Shown: positions 33,081 through 45,234 of the stretch, one piece after another
How positions within the stretch are numbered: the stretch's first letter is position 1
How the letters are laid out: each line of letters begins with the position of its first letter
Source of the DNA: Druceiella hillmani
Lineage: Eukaryota > Arthropoda > Insecta > Lepidoptera > Hepialidae
Length of the DNA stretch: 64,000 bases
Assembly: GCA_039881145.1 (NCBI GenBank)
Contig: JAYKKI010000095.1
Location: forward strand, 7,802,501-7,866,500
Direction of reading: 5' to 3'
The notes under the pieces: generated by a model
The model's input: only the letters and a program-made list of their open reading frames with translations
Told to the model about the DNA's origin: nothing
Database searches by the model: none
Translations under genes and position numbers: made by a program

Positions 33081-33655
33081 TTGAATTGATGTTTGAGAAA
33101 TAGCTTCTCTATTTAATGTCTTTATATCTTCTATTTCTGTATATGTACAAAGTTGCCAAGTTCAAACCGCAGTAACAAATTGAAAACATTTTTACTTTGT
33201 CCTAGTGCAATTTTTAATTGTATTCTTTATACAGAAAATGACTTTGATGAAATTTCAAATTTAAATTTTTTAGGTTGACAGTCAAGTCATAGTCCGTAGT
33301 GCTCTTGGCGCATTTTTTCCCATGAGATTTTTAGCGAGTTATCAATTGATCATATATGAGTGTACAAGTGAATAGACGACAAATTGGTCTGATAAACAAC
33401 TTCAGAAGATACACAATGACGGCTGCGATTGTTAGATAATAAATGCAATACCACGTAGTGACCGTGGAACAAATTAAATTATAATTTTGCTATAAATCGG
33501 TGGAATAATAATAAATCAATCATTTGTCTTAATGAAAATGGGGATTCTATTATTTGGTTAGTACCTAAGACTTTAACAAAAATATTTACCCCGAAAATAT
33601 AGTACAGTACGAAAAGTACTAAACGTTTACTTATCAAATATTAAGAACCAAGGTT
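33081..33655. other. A+T-rich stretch, possibly 5' remainder of the RT relic
   Basis: No motif could be confirmed. Confidence 0.3.
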
Positions 33656-33658
33656 CTA

Positions 33659-34326
33659 TATTACTGATGTAATGAATATTTTCTGTACCTAAAGTTCTAT
33701 GTTAGCGATGTAATGAATATTCGCATTCTTTATACCTAATGTTCTTTATTAGTGACGTAATGAATATTCGCATTCACGAAAATTGCCATATTTTTGACAT
33801 TCTCATTCGCATTCTTATTCTAGGAAATAAAAATACACCCGAAAATTTCGTTGAAATCAACGTTCGTTGCAACATTCCATAATATTCGCAATATTTTTGC
33901 CAATATGACACCGTCGAAATTTTTAAAAATTAATAATGTGGAATAAAATTTAGTAATTTCTCCTTCTAAACAAAAAAAAACACAAATTGTTCGCCATAAC
34001 AGCAAATTATGACATTAATTAAATAGCTTTTTAAAATATAATTTATTTTACTAATTAAATCAAAAATAAAACGTTTTTGAGCTAACAATCAGTTGGGAGC
34101 AGTGGAAAATAATAACATCATTGATGCCTTTTCTCCTTGCAGTCAATTACGCTCAGCTAATCAGCTCCACTAAACATTCGTTTGCAGGGAATACCTGTTG
34201 TTGCATAGTTAAATGACGTCATATTTAAAAATCGGCATTCGCATTCGCGAATATCGGGGTCGATTATTCGCATACATATTCGTATTCGCGAATGTGTTAA
34301 AATCTTTATCCATTACATCGCTATTA
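33659..34326. mobile_element. Second hAT-like element of the 25-kb family
   Basis: The right end CATTACATCGCTA (to about 34325) mirrors left-end words TTAGTGACGTAATGAATATT (33747), TTAGCGATGTAATGAATATT (33701) and TTACTGATGTAATGAATATT (33662). The left terminus is thus present about three times at ~42-46-bp spacing. Subterminal CATTCGCATTCGCGAATAT clusters are shared with 25016-25738. No transposase. Confidence 0.65.
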
Positions 34327-34394
34327 TATATGAACCTCCTATAATGTGCCTAAAAGAAAGTATTCCTTAAGATAAATTAAGATTACATTGATCA

Positions 34395-34640
34395 ATTTCG
34401 ATAAGCGATATTCGATACTCCAATACAATATCTAAGGGTTAACTTCGTAATAGCTTGGTTATGCTGGTTTATTTGCAGAAGGTCAACAAACTGCAGGAAA
34501 GGAAGATCAACAGTCCGCACACCAATACTAAGTGGATGTTTGCACTGCAAGCGTTGTCTGCCGCTCGTCCTGTTTGCCGATCTCATAATAACGAGCGGCC
34601 TAATATTTGCTGTTTTAAACCAAACGAGCCACGTTGAAGC
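34395..34640. other. GC-richer stretch, unassigned
   Basis: Overlapping 60-64-codon ORFs on both strands are open here. Neither shows a known domain. Possibly an old repeat. Confidence 0.25.
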
Positions 34641-34861
34641 CAGTAATATGTTTTTCCTATGTACTTGTATTTAGAAAAATTATCTATAAATAATTTATAA
34701 ACAACAATGCGGTTTAGAAACATTTGAAATCAATTCATCAAATTAAGGACTGAGCAGACATGTTTCATTATAATGACTTCGTTCAGTGATGAGTTCCACT
34801 GACGGCAAAGTTTAGCGACAGTAGTCCATTGTAGGTTGTTCTTTTATTTATTCTTATCCAT

Positions 34862-35290
34862 TTAAGTCTTGGCAGAGTGGTCGTGGTCATCGTATCAAGT
34901 GTGTTGCAGAAGAGTATTGCGCCACAGGACACGTTGCTATTCCTCGCTATCATCTTTTCTCCGGGTACACACGTGAAGGGAAACGTCCATAGCTGCCTTG
35001 ATCTGATCTATTCATATCATTTGTGCTTTCCTACGAGGCCTGGTACATTCCAATTTGCCCTGTACCACCAGGAAATCAATACTGTCAATTTCACTCCGCG
35101 ACACATGTCCGAAGAATTTCATTATGCGAGTTACCATGTTCTTGCCGCTGCGTGGTACCATGTTCTTGGAGTATGGGTGCATTAGTATGGAATTCAGTCC
35201 ATAATACACCAAGCATTTCTTCTCCAGCAACACTTTTCCTGGGCGTCTATGTTTTTTCTCTCGCTTTATTTATTGCGCCTACATTATTTA
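34862..35290 (-). pseudogene. Non-LTR retrotransposon C-terminal tail, frameshifted
   Basis: A minus frame has IDAQEKCCWRRN (the DAxEMWCWRRM motif). After a frameshift it continues IMKFFGHVSRSEIDSIDFLV, QGKLECTRPRRKAQMI, a stop at 35012, IDQIKAAMDVSLHVCTRR and a terminal stop at 34862-34864. This is the usual arrangement FGHV..R ... QGKxEG.RxRGR ... WxDxIK at the C-terminus of these elements. At least one frameshift and three internal stops make it dead. Confidence 0.78.
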
Positions 35291-35539
35291 TTTGGTCATC
35301 TATATTCACTACCTTCAGTTTGCACTGCAATATCAAAGTGAATAGAACAAAATGATTGGTAAAACCTAAAGTACAGACTCCATATTTTTGTTTAAATTTA
35401 TTATTTCTCATATTCATATAAATACATAATGAGGTAAGTTCACTTTAGTTACTTAGAACTAATAATCAGGCAAAAGCAATAAAAATCATAGTTATTAAAC
35501 GCATCTTTGGTCATATATCTAATAAAAAAAAATTTAAAA

Positions 35540-35975
35540 GTTAAAAATAGCAGAGAGTAGCGAAAAAAGCAAGAAGATCTGCCCAAAATGGAGATTCGAG
35601 TACGAAAAAAAGAAGTTTTTGTAGAAAATTGTTTATAAAAATGAAACTAGATGACTAATCATTGTGAAAATTAATAGATTTCTACTCGGATAGTTAACCA
35701 ATCGATAGAAAAATTAGCAAAATGAATTAGCAAAATTGGCCAAGAATTGCGACGTATGGCGTGTCCTCATACGTACATACGTACAGAGTTACGGACGGAG
35801 ATGCACGTCATTTTCCAAATGGTAATTTTTGATGATAATGAATATTTGAATAAATAAAAAATTATGGAATTTTTGAAAGGAATATCTTCTCTTTCCAAAC
35901 AGCTTATTACTTGTAAAATGACTCGACTTATCATTACTTCCATCGTGAAAAGTCTAGCTGACTCGAGCTTCCTTA
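35540..35975 (+). repeat. Dispersed repeat family A, copy 3 (best preserved)
   Basis: The order is AATTGTTTATAAAAATGAAA, CATTGTGAAAATTAATAGAT, TTCTACTCGGATAGTTAACC, TTGGCCAAGAATTGCGAC, TGTCCTCATACG, CGTCATTTTCCAAATGGTAA, then TGACTCGAGCTTCC. Close to the copy at 49.78-50.17 kb. Confidence 0.65.
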
Positions 35976-36269
35976 TGGAAAGCTCGAAGCCCTTGTATTT
36001 AAATCAAATGTAACTAAAGTGTAAATCATATATTTTGGGGTCCCGCAGCAAAATTACATTTAAGTTTTAATTATGTATGTCTATGTGTCCGTCTGACTGT
36101 TTCTGCAATTTCTAAACTTATGTTGATATTTGTTTCCAAGGAGACATTTGCTATGATTTCAATTAATACGCTGGAAGATGTTAAAAAATTGATTTAATGC
36201 AAAGTTTGGATAAAATGTTTTTTTCACCCATTTCGTCCGGTGGGGTACCTTTGGACAAATCTTTGATAA

Positions 36270-36612
36270 TGAAATGAATATTAAATATACCATTTTAAAA
36301 GATGAAATGAAGGTTACATTTACCATTTTTGAAAAAGAAATGAAGATTACCTTTATCGTTTTTGAAAATAAATTGAAATTGCATCTATCATTTTTGAAGA
36401 TAAAATTATTGTCACATTTACCATTTTTGAAAATGAAATGAAGGTTACATTTATCATTTTTGAAAAAGAAATGAAGATTACCTTTATCATTTTTGAAAAT
36501 AAAATGAAGATTAGGTCTACCATTTTTGAAAAAGAAATGAAGATTACATTGAAAATGAAATGAAAGTTACGTCTAACTTTTTTGAAAATAAAATAAAGGT
36601 TACATTTACCAT
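36270..36612. repeat. ~32-bp minisatellite, ~10 copies
   Basis: ACATTTACCATTTTTGAAAA, then AGAAATGAAGATT, with variable spacing and A/G substitutions. Confidence 0.85.
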
Positions 36613-36691
36613 TTTGTATTCAAATATTTGAAGAGTTATAGGCAACTACGAAACCTTATTTTCTACGTGTTCTAATACCAACATGGTCATT

Positions 36692-36850
36692 TTTTTGGGA
36701 TCCGTACCTCAAAAGGCCTATCCGCTTCTCACAGCCATTTTTTTCAAAATCCATTCGATGTAGAAACTTGAAATTTGGCACAACAACCTGCGCAATAAGA
36801 CAAACTCTGACAAAGTATAATCTATTTATAGATTGATGAACAAGATCAAC
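36692..36850 (-). repeat. Family B repeat end and body
   Basis: GGGATCCGTACCTCAAAAGG, then ATTTTTTTCAAAATCCATTC, then GAAACTTGAAATTTGGCACA matches the inverse of the family B 3' region. Confidence 0.65.
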
Positions 36851-37470
36851 GGTAATTATATATATAAAATAATAATTGCAACCTCCGACCGATAGACATC
36901 ACAGGTAACTACACGAGAAAGACCATTTTTATTATATAAATTTCAAAAGCAAACGAGTCAAGGTTCTTTGAAACATTAGCAAAATATGCTAACAAGCAAT
37001 GATTAGACTTTGGAAAATTAAAATATTACATAATAATTTCAAGATGACATAATATTTTTCACAGTTATTTCCTTTCATCCCTAAGGTATCTACATTCACT
37101 AGAGAAGTTTCCGTATAGTAGTATAAATTAGGTTTACAAATGAAATTGGATTTTTATGTATGCGGTTTGGGTACAAATTGAAAAAAAATATGGTGTGCTG
37201 TTGAAATTTCTTATTTCGTAACACAATGAAAATAATAAAATATTATTCATTTTTACATTGCATAGACATAATAATTAATACTTCATACAACTTAATTTTC
37301 ATTTTCCATGTCAGAGGATCACTTTACATTTTCTTCTTCAAAAGAGTTTTAGACGCTTCCACAATTCTGATATTATTCTTGGGTTTTTCATGATCCGTTT
37401 CTTTGTGACTCTGTATATGATCTCGATAGTCTATTAAACTAGCTGTATTATTATATTCCAAAAAAAAACT
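36851..37470. other. A+T-rich stretch, no gene seen
   Basis: Likely the degraded body of the preceding interspersed repeat. Confidence 0.35.
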
Positions 37471-37474
37471 ATTC

Positions 37475-38325
37475 AAATGAAATCTGCTTTATGGAAAATG
37501 TAAATTAGATTTAAAATTTAGCAAAAAATCGTATCGTATTGTTCGTTAAAAAATTCTACAGACCGTATTTTTCGGATGTGTATTCAGATAGAAATCTTTA
37601 TTTCGTGTGTTTTTGAATAACTCGTAGAGTTGGGCAACGATCAATAAAACACTGCCAATACGCATAACTCACTTTATTTATACTATTGAACAAATTCAGC
37701 AACTTTTAAAATTAAATCTACTTTAAGAAAAATGTAAATTACATTTAGAGTTCGACGAAAAAAACTCTGTTTTACTGTTCGACATAAAATTCTATAAACA
37801 GTATTATTTATTCAGAGAGAAGTCTTAACTTTGTATGCTTTCGAACAACTCGTAGAAATTTTGCAAGAAATATGCAGCCACTGTGGACAGTCCAATCTAT
37901 TTACACCGTCAACCAAATGCTTTAATTACTGAAATGAAACCAACTTTAAGGAAAATATAATTTATTTTTAAAATGTGATAAAAATCTGTATTAAATTTTG
38001 TATTCATGGAGAAGTTGATGACTTTGTGTGCTTTCAAGCGATTCGTTAAGTTTTGTGAACAATTGTAAGCCACGGTCACTGTATGGTGGACTCTATTTAC
38101 ATTATCAAAAAAATGCATTACAAAATTAGATTTAAAATTTTATAAAAAACCGTGTTTCACTGTGCATTACGAAATTATACAAGCCATATTCTTCTGAATG
38201 TGTATTCAGGAAGAAGTCTTTACTTTGTATGTTTTACACAACTTGTAGAATTTTGCAACGAATAGCAAGACACAGGCCCTGCGCGCAGCTTCTATATTTA
38301 CACCAGCAAACAAATGAGTGAATAC
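37475..38325. repeat. Diverged ~200-bp tandem repeat, four units
   Basis: The shared order is TAAATTAGATTTAAAATTT, CTGTTC or CTGTGC, AAATTCTA, GTATTCAG, GAAGTCTTTACTTTGTATG, then ACAACTCGTAGAATTTTGC. The GAAGTCTTTACTTTG-type words at 37591, 37821, 38011 and 38212 give units of 190-230 bp. Confidence 0.75.
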
Positions 38326-38835
38326 AAATTGGAAATGAAAAAAATGTATTTACGTGTTAAATATTTAATGATGGAGTTTACTTTCTGAATATTTGATATG
38401 TTATTCACTTTATGGCCACCTGTATGCATATGTTGCATCACCTGTTTCGGACGAATTTTAATTTTTCTGTATCAAACTAGTAAAACAGAAACCTTTATGA
38501 CTTAGGTACGTGTTTGTCTGGCTGTCTGTATCACAGCTGGTTTCCTACGAAACTATGGATGCCATCGACTAGAAAATTAGACAAAATCTAGCATTTGAGA
38601 TATAAATTTTGTTTCTTTTTTGGGGTTTCAAAAATGAAGAGTCGAAAATTTTTCTCTGGTTGCCAACTAATATATAGTTCATCACTGTTAACTCAAGTAT
38701 ACAAAATATTTTAACTTTCTCCTAAAGCATGAAGTTGTTTTTTTCTCATGCAGAATGAGAGTATGAGAATAGCTCTACCAGATAATACAAACTTAACCTG
38801 GGATCTATTTCAATAAGGAAATTGATTTTTCTAAA
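38326..38835. other. A+T-rich stretch, no gene seen
   Basis: Nothing supported. Confidence 0.4.
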
Positions 38836-38841
38836 TATGTT

Positions 38842-38910
38842 GTTTTGATTACTCCTATTATCCTTATCCAGGAGGTTGTCCTGGACAAGGATAATAGGAC
38901 CAATCAAAAC
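38842..38910. repeat. Hairpin with 32-bp arms and 5-nt loop
   Basis: Arms 38842-38873 and 38879-38910 pair with three mismatches and no indel (core CCTATTATCCTT...CCAGGA). It overlaps the start of a 99-codon ORF, which is therefore unlikely to be a normal gene. Size is pre-miRNA-like but the loop is short; a MITE is likelier. Confidence 0.8.
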
Positions 38911-39845
38911 TTCCTTTCTGTTATATCACAGGAGGGAAACTTTCAACCATCCTATATTGCATGTCGCTTCGCTCGCTTTTCTCTCAGAACGGAATTCTTG
39001 AAGCAAGGACACTCTAAGTTCTCTTTAAGAAATATTTATATTTTGTTTGTTCTTTACTTGCCCAGACTCAGTTTGCCAACTGAACAGAAGATTGGACGCC
39101 GCTTTCTCTATATACTCTGGCGAAGGTGTTCCAGAAATTTTTGATATATTCCAGAAATGGCTAGAAAAAAGTGACAGGTTTATTAGCTATCAATCTAATA
39201 TTTTTTTTTGAAATGCTAAGTTTGGTGTCATATAAGAGGCTACTCTAGTATATTCTAAAACTATTTTTATTTCAATTTTAGCTTTAACACATTCGCATAA
39301 AATACCCAAAAAAGTATTCCACACCGCATCTTTTAATCTCGCCCCACATCCACCTATATTTCAATTCGCACCTTTTAACTTCACCCTTCGCTTAACTAGG
39401 GCGTAGCGGAGCCAATCAATTTGGAATTGCTCATATAATAGTAGTTTATAAGAGAAAATAAAATAGTATACCGAGACGATGTGATAATATTCTTACAGTT
39501 TTTGAGAAAGAAAACTAAATTGTACAAAATCACATTTTTAATCATTCTAGACAATTACTTACAATTACTTACAGATTCAGTAATATTTAATGAATCTCAA
39601 AATTAAATTGTTTGATTAAACATTTATGATATGGACATTTTGGTACGCTAGCCCGACTCGCTCATTTTTTCATACGTAACTTTTCAAAAACATACTTTAT
39701 ATCAAGATTTCAATTTTCATAATAAAGCGATTAGATGAATGATTCTTAATGTTCAACTCGTCTCCACGAATTCAGTAAATCATACGTATTCAGTGCGAAA
39801 TCGTGAATCTTTAGTCAAACGCCTGTCGCTGTCAATATCCATTTT
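38911..39845. other. A+T-rich stretch, no gene seen
   Basis: The 99-codon plus ORF (38845-39144) has no recognised domain and begins inside the foldback. Confidence 0.35.
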
Positions 39846-39849
39846 AGTG

Positions 39850-40135
39850 CAAACGACATTCTAATCTAGATGCGTCGAGTTAAATCTCTCGCCGGTCGTT
39901 GACATGAAGCAATAAAAGTATTCAGTAATCGTAATGAGAGCGCAAAAACAAGACTCCGTCCAAGAGAGAAGCGAGGCGGTTCAGACGCACGCTCGTCGCC
40001 ACCGTAGCGAGTGTTGACTCGATAAACAAGGAATTCGTTTAATAAGTGTTTTAACAAGTTCAGTAAATACGCACAGAGATTAGCGTTCAATTCATTCCGA
40101 CAATATTTGTCCTATCAAACGCGACACAGTGCTAA
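39850..40135 (+). other. GC-richer segment, candidate non-coding exon
   Basis: GC-richer sequence with an initiator-like TTCAGACG (about 39979) ends at GTGCTAA|GTAAGG (donor GT at 40136). Promoter and exon status rest on motifs only. Confidence 0.2.
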
Positions 40136-40144
40136 GTAAGGAAA

Positions 40145-40870
40145 AAGACCAAATATTGTTCAAAAGTATTTGCAAGCCAAATATCTCGATCTAACAGAGA
40201 ATTTCGTGCAAACATATTATTTAATGATTACATTATTATTATTTGATATTTAATTTGTTAGATTTATTTATGCTCGCTCGTATAATATCTGACTGAGTGT
40301 GTTTGCATCGCACATCTGTATCGCATTTGTGTTTGATGAGATGTCGTAGGTCGGTGTTATAAATTTGTACAGTAAACATTTAATCAATTTTTTTGATTAG
40401 CGTACCGACTGTGTTGATTGATGTTAATTGTCGTAAATAAGTCGGTCAAGTGTGAGTCTCGCTCGCGAATAGAGGGTTCCGTAACTCGTTTGAAGTAAAA
40501 TTATTTTATTTATGATAAGACATCACTAATACGGACGTCCTGCCTCACTAAATATTTAATAATACTTAACATAATTAAGTAGGGGGGATGTGTATATTAT
40601 CGCGAATATTTAAAAAACAATGGTATTTATAATAATCTTCAACACGTTTTTTTTTCAAAATATTAGGTTCAGTATTTTCAGAAATAAGGATGAAGGGTAA
40701 CGATTTTTCTAGCATATTTTTCAATAGAATTTTTGAAATTATAAAATTTTTGAGACCTTGGTATAAGAGCTACAATTATATAGAATTAAAAAAAATATAT
40801 CTACTGTTTTATTTCAACCCCCACTTCAAATTATGAGGATTAATGTCCTTTATTACTATGCCAAGTTTTT
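40145..40870. other. A+T-rich stretch, no gene seen
   Basis: The final ~250 bp are probably the body of the family B element that ends at 41000. Confidence 0.35.
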
Positions 40871-40874
40871 AAGA

Positions 40875-41000
40875 TTCTACATGAAGCGGTTTCTGAGAAA
40901 AATGGCTGTGACAGACAGAAAGACACGTCGGTGATCTAATATATAACGGAACCCTTATTTTTCCTTTTAAGGTATGGAAATCTGAAAGAAACAGTGTTAA
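40875..41000 (+). repeat. Family B repeat end
   Basis: TTTCTGAGAAAAATGGCTGT, then GACAGACAGAAAGACACG, then AACGGAACCCTTATTTTTCC, then TTTTAAGGTATGGAAATCTG. Confidence 0.7.
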
Positions 41001-41635
41001 GGATTTGTCTTAAGCTATGTAAAATTTTGATGCTGGAAAATATGAAAATATGAAGTATTCGAAAAAGTATTATGACACTTGTGTAATACCGTTTTGGATA
41101 GTCTTATAGTTTTGAGTTATATGTAGTTATTCTTCATTATGAAAGCAGCTTAAATGCCATATGTCAGAAGTGAAACTATTTTGGATCTATAATAATTACT
41201 TTCAAAAAGGCTTGTGTTAAATTGTGGTCCTTCAATTACGCTGCTGGTTAAAAGCAGGTTAAGTTAGGAATCAATGGTACAGATAAAGATTTGTTACTAA
41301 AATAACAGCTAGGAGATTAATTGACATAGCACATCACTTGCAAGGCGTCGCGTGTTACTCGTAAAAATGTCACTTCAAACTGGGAGCATCAGCTCATATA
41401 TTCAGAGGGATGAATATGAACCAATAACTGCCGGACCTCTGCAATTCTCACTCTCTCAATCCAAACACAGCTCGATCAGACTGCTTTATTTTCCAATTAT
41501 CAACTTAACCAGAATAAGTCTGGTTAATAGAAATCTCTTTTAGTTTTTATCAATTTGTACCGAAGATAACGGCCTTTGTTACTAGTTTGTAACGACGTGC
41601 ATAGTACAGGTAAGTATATTCCACTATATCCACAT
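41001..41635. other. A+T-rich stretch, no gene seen
   Basis: Nothing supported. A 63-codon ORF (41352-41543) is chance-like. Confidence 0.4.
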
Positions 41636-41775
41636 ATAAAACTCAGTTTGTTTGTTCGTTTGTAATTTTAGTTCTACTAGATAGATTTTGATGTGGTTTT
41701 CAATGTAGACAGAGGATTGTATTTGAAGGTAAATGTAAATACATATGTGTGCTCACATTACAGAGCTAAGTTAGT
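41636..41775 (+). repeat. TTTGTTTGTTCGTTTG-type lepidopteran interspersed repeat
   Basis: ATAAAACTCAGTTTGTTTGT, then GATTTTGATGTGGTTTTCAA, then AGAGGATTGTATTTGAAGG resembles a common lepidopteran repeat related to family C. Confidence 0.5.
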
Positions 41776-41929
41776 ATTTGTGAGATGTATCCTCGAACGC
41801 AGATTCAAATTGATTCGCCAATCGTGGAAGTATAGGGGACGTGAGCGAAAAAGTTAGTAATTTAAAAAAAACTAAAAACAATCCAATAAGACTTTTGAAA
41901 AATTAAAAACTAAAAAATGGATCAAGTGT

Positions 41930-42185
41930 AGGGTGACTATTCGGCGCGCGCTGACGGGGCGCGAGAATGTTTGCCGCGACGCGCCGAAATGTTTGCGTAA
42001 ACCTTGGCGGGCGCCGCTATCATTAGCCTGCATTATAATCTATTTTCATTCCACTAGAGTCAATATTTAAATTCTTAATATTATCAGCGGGTACACATGC
42101 GAAGCAGGTGAGGTAGCTTGGTGGTGGCGCAATGTGTGTTTATTTCGTCTTCGCGATAGTCGGCGCGGCGGAGAATTCAGAGATA
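41930..42185. promoter_or_regulatory. GC-rich island
   Basis: ATTCGGCGCGCGCTGACGGG, then TTTGCGTAAACCTTGGCGGG, then a second patch near 42160 (AGTCGGCGCGGCGGAG). The GTAAAC/TGTTTGC words are forkhead-like. No ORF over 62 codons. Confidence 0.35.
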
Positions 42186-42417
42186 TATAATGTAAGAGTT
42201 TCATATTCCATTTAACTACACGTAAACATATATAATTTGTATAAAATAAATTCAAAGAAATTCTTAGTAAAACACCTATATATTTTGTCTAACATTTACT
42301 TATAATTCTGCATTATACCGTACATAAAACTAAATACACGACTGAAGACACGAATATCTGTGGCGAGCTACCGATTCATTGACAGATTAGCTTTTGAATC
42401 AACTTTTTAATATTCGC

Positions 42418-42467
42418 AACCGGCCGAGCGCTTACATTATGGTGATACTGTAAGCGCTCGGCCGGTT
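42418..42467. repeat. Perfect 19-bp hairpin, 12-nt loop
   Basis: AACCGGCCGAGCGCTTACA (42418-42436) and its exact complement (42449-42467). Confidence 0.9.
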
Positions 42468-42595
42468 CCGCCGCTGTCGGATGCGTTCGACAATTGTTTT
42501 CTCAAGTGTTACACAATTATAACGTGACAGAATGACCCAGATGTCGCTAAAGAAGTTTCACCTTAAAAATCGATACTAAACGTAATTGTAATTGA
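42445..42595 (+). repeat. Dispersed repeat family D, copy 1
   Basis: ATACTGTAAGCGCTCGGCCG, GTTCCGCCGCTGTCGGATGC, TTGTTTTCTCAAGTGTTACA and AAAGAAGTTTCACCTT match 43650-43790 in order. Confidence 0.75.
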
Positions 42596-42959
42596 TTTTG
42601 TGTTAATTTGTTTTGAATTGAATAATACACTCTAAAAATACAATTTACTGCATTTATGTAAATCATTAATATGTTAGTAATTCAACCTATTACTAATCGA
42701 ATGGATGCATAATACAAAAACAATAACACCAAATAAATCAAACTATCGAATGGCAAAGACAGGTACCAGTACACGCGGCTTAGCACATAAAGGCCGAAAC
42801 GACTCTCTTCAATCAGCGCAAGTGCTGCAAATAGCTCAGTAATAATATAAGAATAAACAAAATACACAATATTGACCGAATCGTTCAATGAATAAGCCGA
42901 CTGATACACGATAAAACATTGAAACGGCTTGTATATATATATCTTAAATAATATTTGAT

Positions 42960-43400
42960 TTATAAGTGTAACTGCTTTGCTATCGCGGCGGCTTGCGGTG
43001 CGCTCGAGTCATCTCGTCTGTAGGATAAACACCAAATATTTGAACGGCGGGGCTCACTAGCTCAGTCGTACAATACTTAATACTGTTAGTGGCAAATAAT
43101 ACTTAGTTTGAGTATAGGTAAAGATTGAGAGAGTTATCAGTGGCGGTGCGCGTACGTATGTACGTATAGGTACGTACGGGCGGCCCGCTGGGTACACTCT
43201 TCCATTTGTTTATAAAGTAAATTTGCTCTCTTTTGTTGAGATTGCCGTGATTCATTATAATTGTGTAGTAGTGCGGCATCGGCGTAGGCACGGCTTGTAT
43301 GCTCAGCGCGGAAGGTGGCGAACAACTCCAGACTGTGTTCGCTTCGCGTCGTTTCAGCTCGCTTCAGGTAGCGCGTGACTGCTGTTTCTGTTTGGAAATC
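42960..43400. promoter_or_regulatory. GC-rich region between two family D copies
   Basis: GCTATCGCGGCGGCTTGCGG, then GTGCGCGTACGTATGTACGT, then TTCGCTTCGCGTCGTTTCAG. Overlapping antisense ORFs (43103-43325) reflect GC content. Candidate promoter or enhancer. Confidence 0.3.
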
Positions 43401-43649
43401 GTATTTCTACTTGGAGGTTTTGTAACACATAACCAAAACCACTGTGTGTTTCAACTATTACAATTATTATGATGTCGTTCGACTTATGTAAATGTTATAA
43501 AACGTCGTATATATTTCATGAATTAAAGGTCCTTTAAACGAGACGAGTGAGAAAGAATACTTTTTTTCAAGACAAATATTCATGGAGGAAGTAAAAATAT
43601 TTAACTGTTCATATTAGTTAGTAAACTTTTTGACAGTTTAGACTGTCAT

Positions 43650-43790
43650 ACTGTCAGCGTTCGGCCGGTTTCGCCGCCGGTCGGAGGCGTTCGGCATTTG
43701 TTTTCCCAAACGTTACATAATTTTAACATGACAGAATAACTCGAACGTCATGAAAGAAGTTTCACTTCAAAAAATGAGTTTGTTGATTTG
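43650..43790 (+). repeat. Dispersed repeat family D, copy 2
   Basis: ATACTGTCAGCGTTCGGCCG, GTTTCGCCGCCGGTCGGAGG, TTGTTTTCCCAAACGTTACA and GAAAGAAGTTTCACTT. Direct orientation, 1.2 kb from copy 1. This copy lacks the left hairpin arm. Confidence 0.75.
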
Positions 43791-44600
43791 TTCCCTATTT
43801 AAAATATATCGACTAATGGCACTGCGGTAATTTTTACTTAGGTCTTTATGAAACTAACCTTGAGATAAAATGTTAGTAATATTTGTGATAACAGTTATTA
43901 CTGTATTATTCTGTTACATGAAATTATATTATGAGAATAATGAATTGCCATAAAGATGTCTCCCAAGTATTGAAAGACTTTTGCTTATCTTAATCTGGGA
44001 CTTTATATTTCAGACGTATTTTAAAATTTTTGGAAGAATACTTTGAAGCGATCATTTTGTAAGATTTTCATACATGATGTAGGTATAAAAACAAAGGTTT
44101 TCAGCAGATTTACCACATTAGAACTTGAATGACGTAGTTTTCATAATTAAATAAGAAATTTTATTCAGTTCTTTTTTAATTCTTGTAATGTATTTAAAGT
44201 AACCGTCAATTGACATTCAGTTTGTGTATGGTGAAATGTTACTTTCAAACTGTATGATAAACGTCGTAAATTATTATGTGAGACATCGATTTACATACAT
44301 TACCGCACAATTACTTTCATTGTTCATAAATCGAGAATGTATATTAATTTTGTCTACGGAAAACATAAAACTCAATGAAAAAAAGAAAAATCAAATGTTT
44401 CTGTACAGATATTCTTTTCAAATTGATTGTAAAACCCTACAAACGCTCAGTCATGATACTAATTTCAATTCTGCCCAGATTTTAGAATGATATAACTGCC
44501 AAGCTATATTCATCAATTACGTGCACATGCATTATGACAAAGACAGACATACTAAACAAAAAATGTAATAAAGGAGTAAAGCTGTCAAATATATGTATTT
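43791..44600. other. A+T-rich stretch, no gene seen
   Basis: An 88-codon ORF (44224-44490) is Ile/Tyr/Asn-rich and chance-like. Confidence 0.4.
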
Positions 44601-44605
44601 TTTTT

Positions 44606-44820
44606 CTCACAATTAATCGAATCATTATCTGTGCACGAAATGTTTATAATATCTGTAAAATTTCATTTACAATTCATTAAATCATTAATTGTGAACGAAA
44701 TTTGTATGACATCTGTTAAATTTCGGTGACAATCGATCACGTCATGGATTGTAAACGAAATTCGTACAATACCTGTAAAATTCTGTTCATAATTAATCAA
44801 ATCATTATCCTTTTGAAAAT
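44606..44820. repeat. 60-bp tandem repeat, 3.4 copies
   Basis: GTGAACGAAA-type words end at exactly 44640, 44700 and 44760. TCTGTAAAATTTC and AATTAATCRAATCATTA recur at the same phase. Confidence 0.82.
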
Positions 44821-45234
44821 CGGTCATTAAAACGAAACCGCACAAACTGCACGAGATCATTCATCAACTAGTTTTTTCGTCGTATTATTTCACTGTTTAA
44901 TTTTTTTCTTATTTATTGCATGATAGTGGAAGTATTGATGGACTGAGATAAAAAGATGTAAATTTCAAAAAAAACTTTATTATTTAATCTACTACCACGC
45001 TAAATTTATGTAGCTATTATATGGTAAATGTATATACATAAAATAGAATCAACTAAGGTATACGACTGATGATACTCAGAGTACACCTTCTGTCACAAAG
45101 CGCGTCTTTGTAGGTCACGTTCACATGTAAGTATTCACATATACACACACATAACATAGTTTGCACCAAATAATACATTGTTTTTCTCGCAATTAACACT
45201 GGCCAACCATAATTTTTAAATAATTTATTACATG

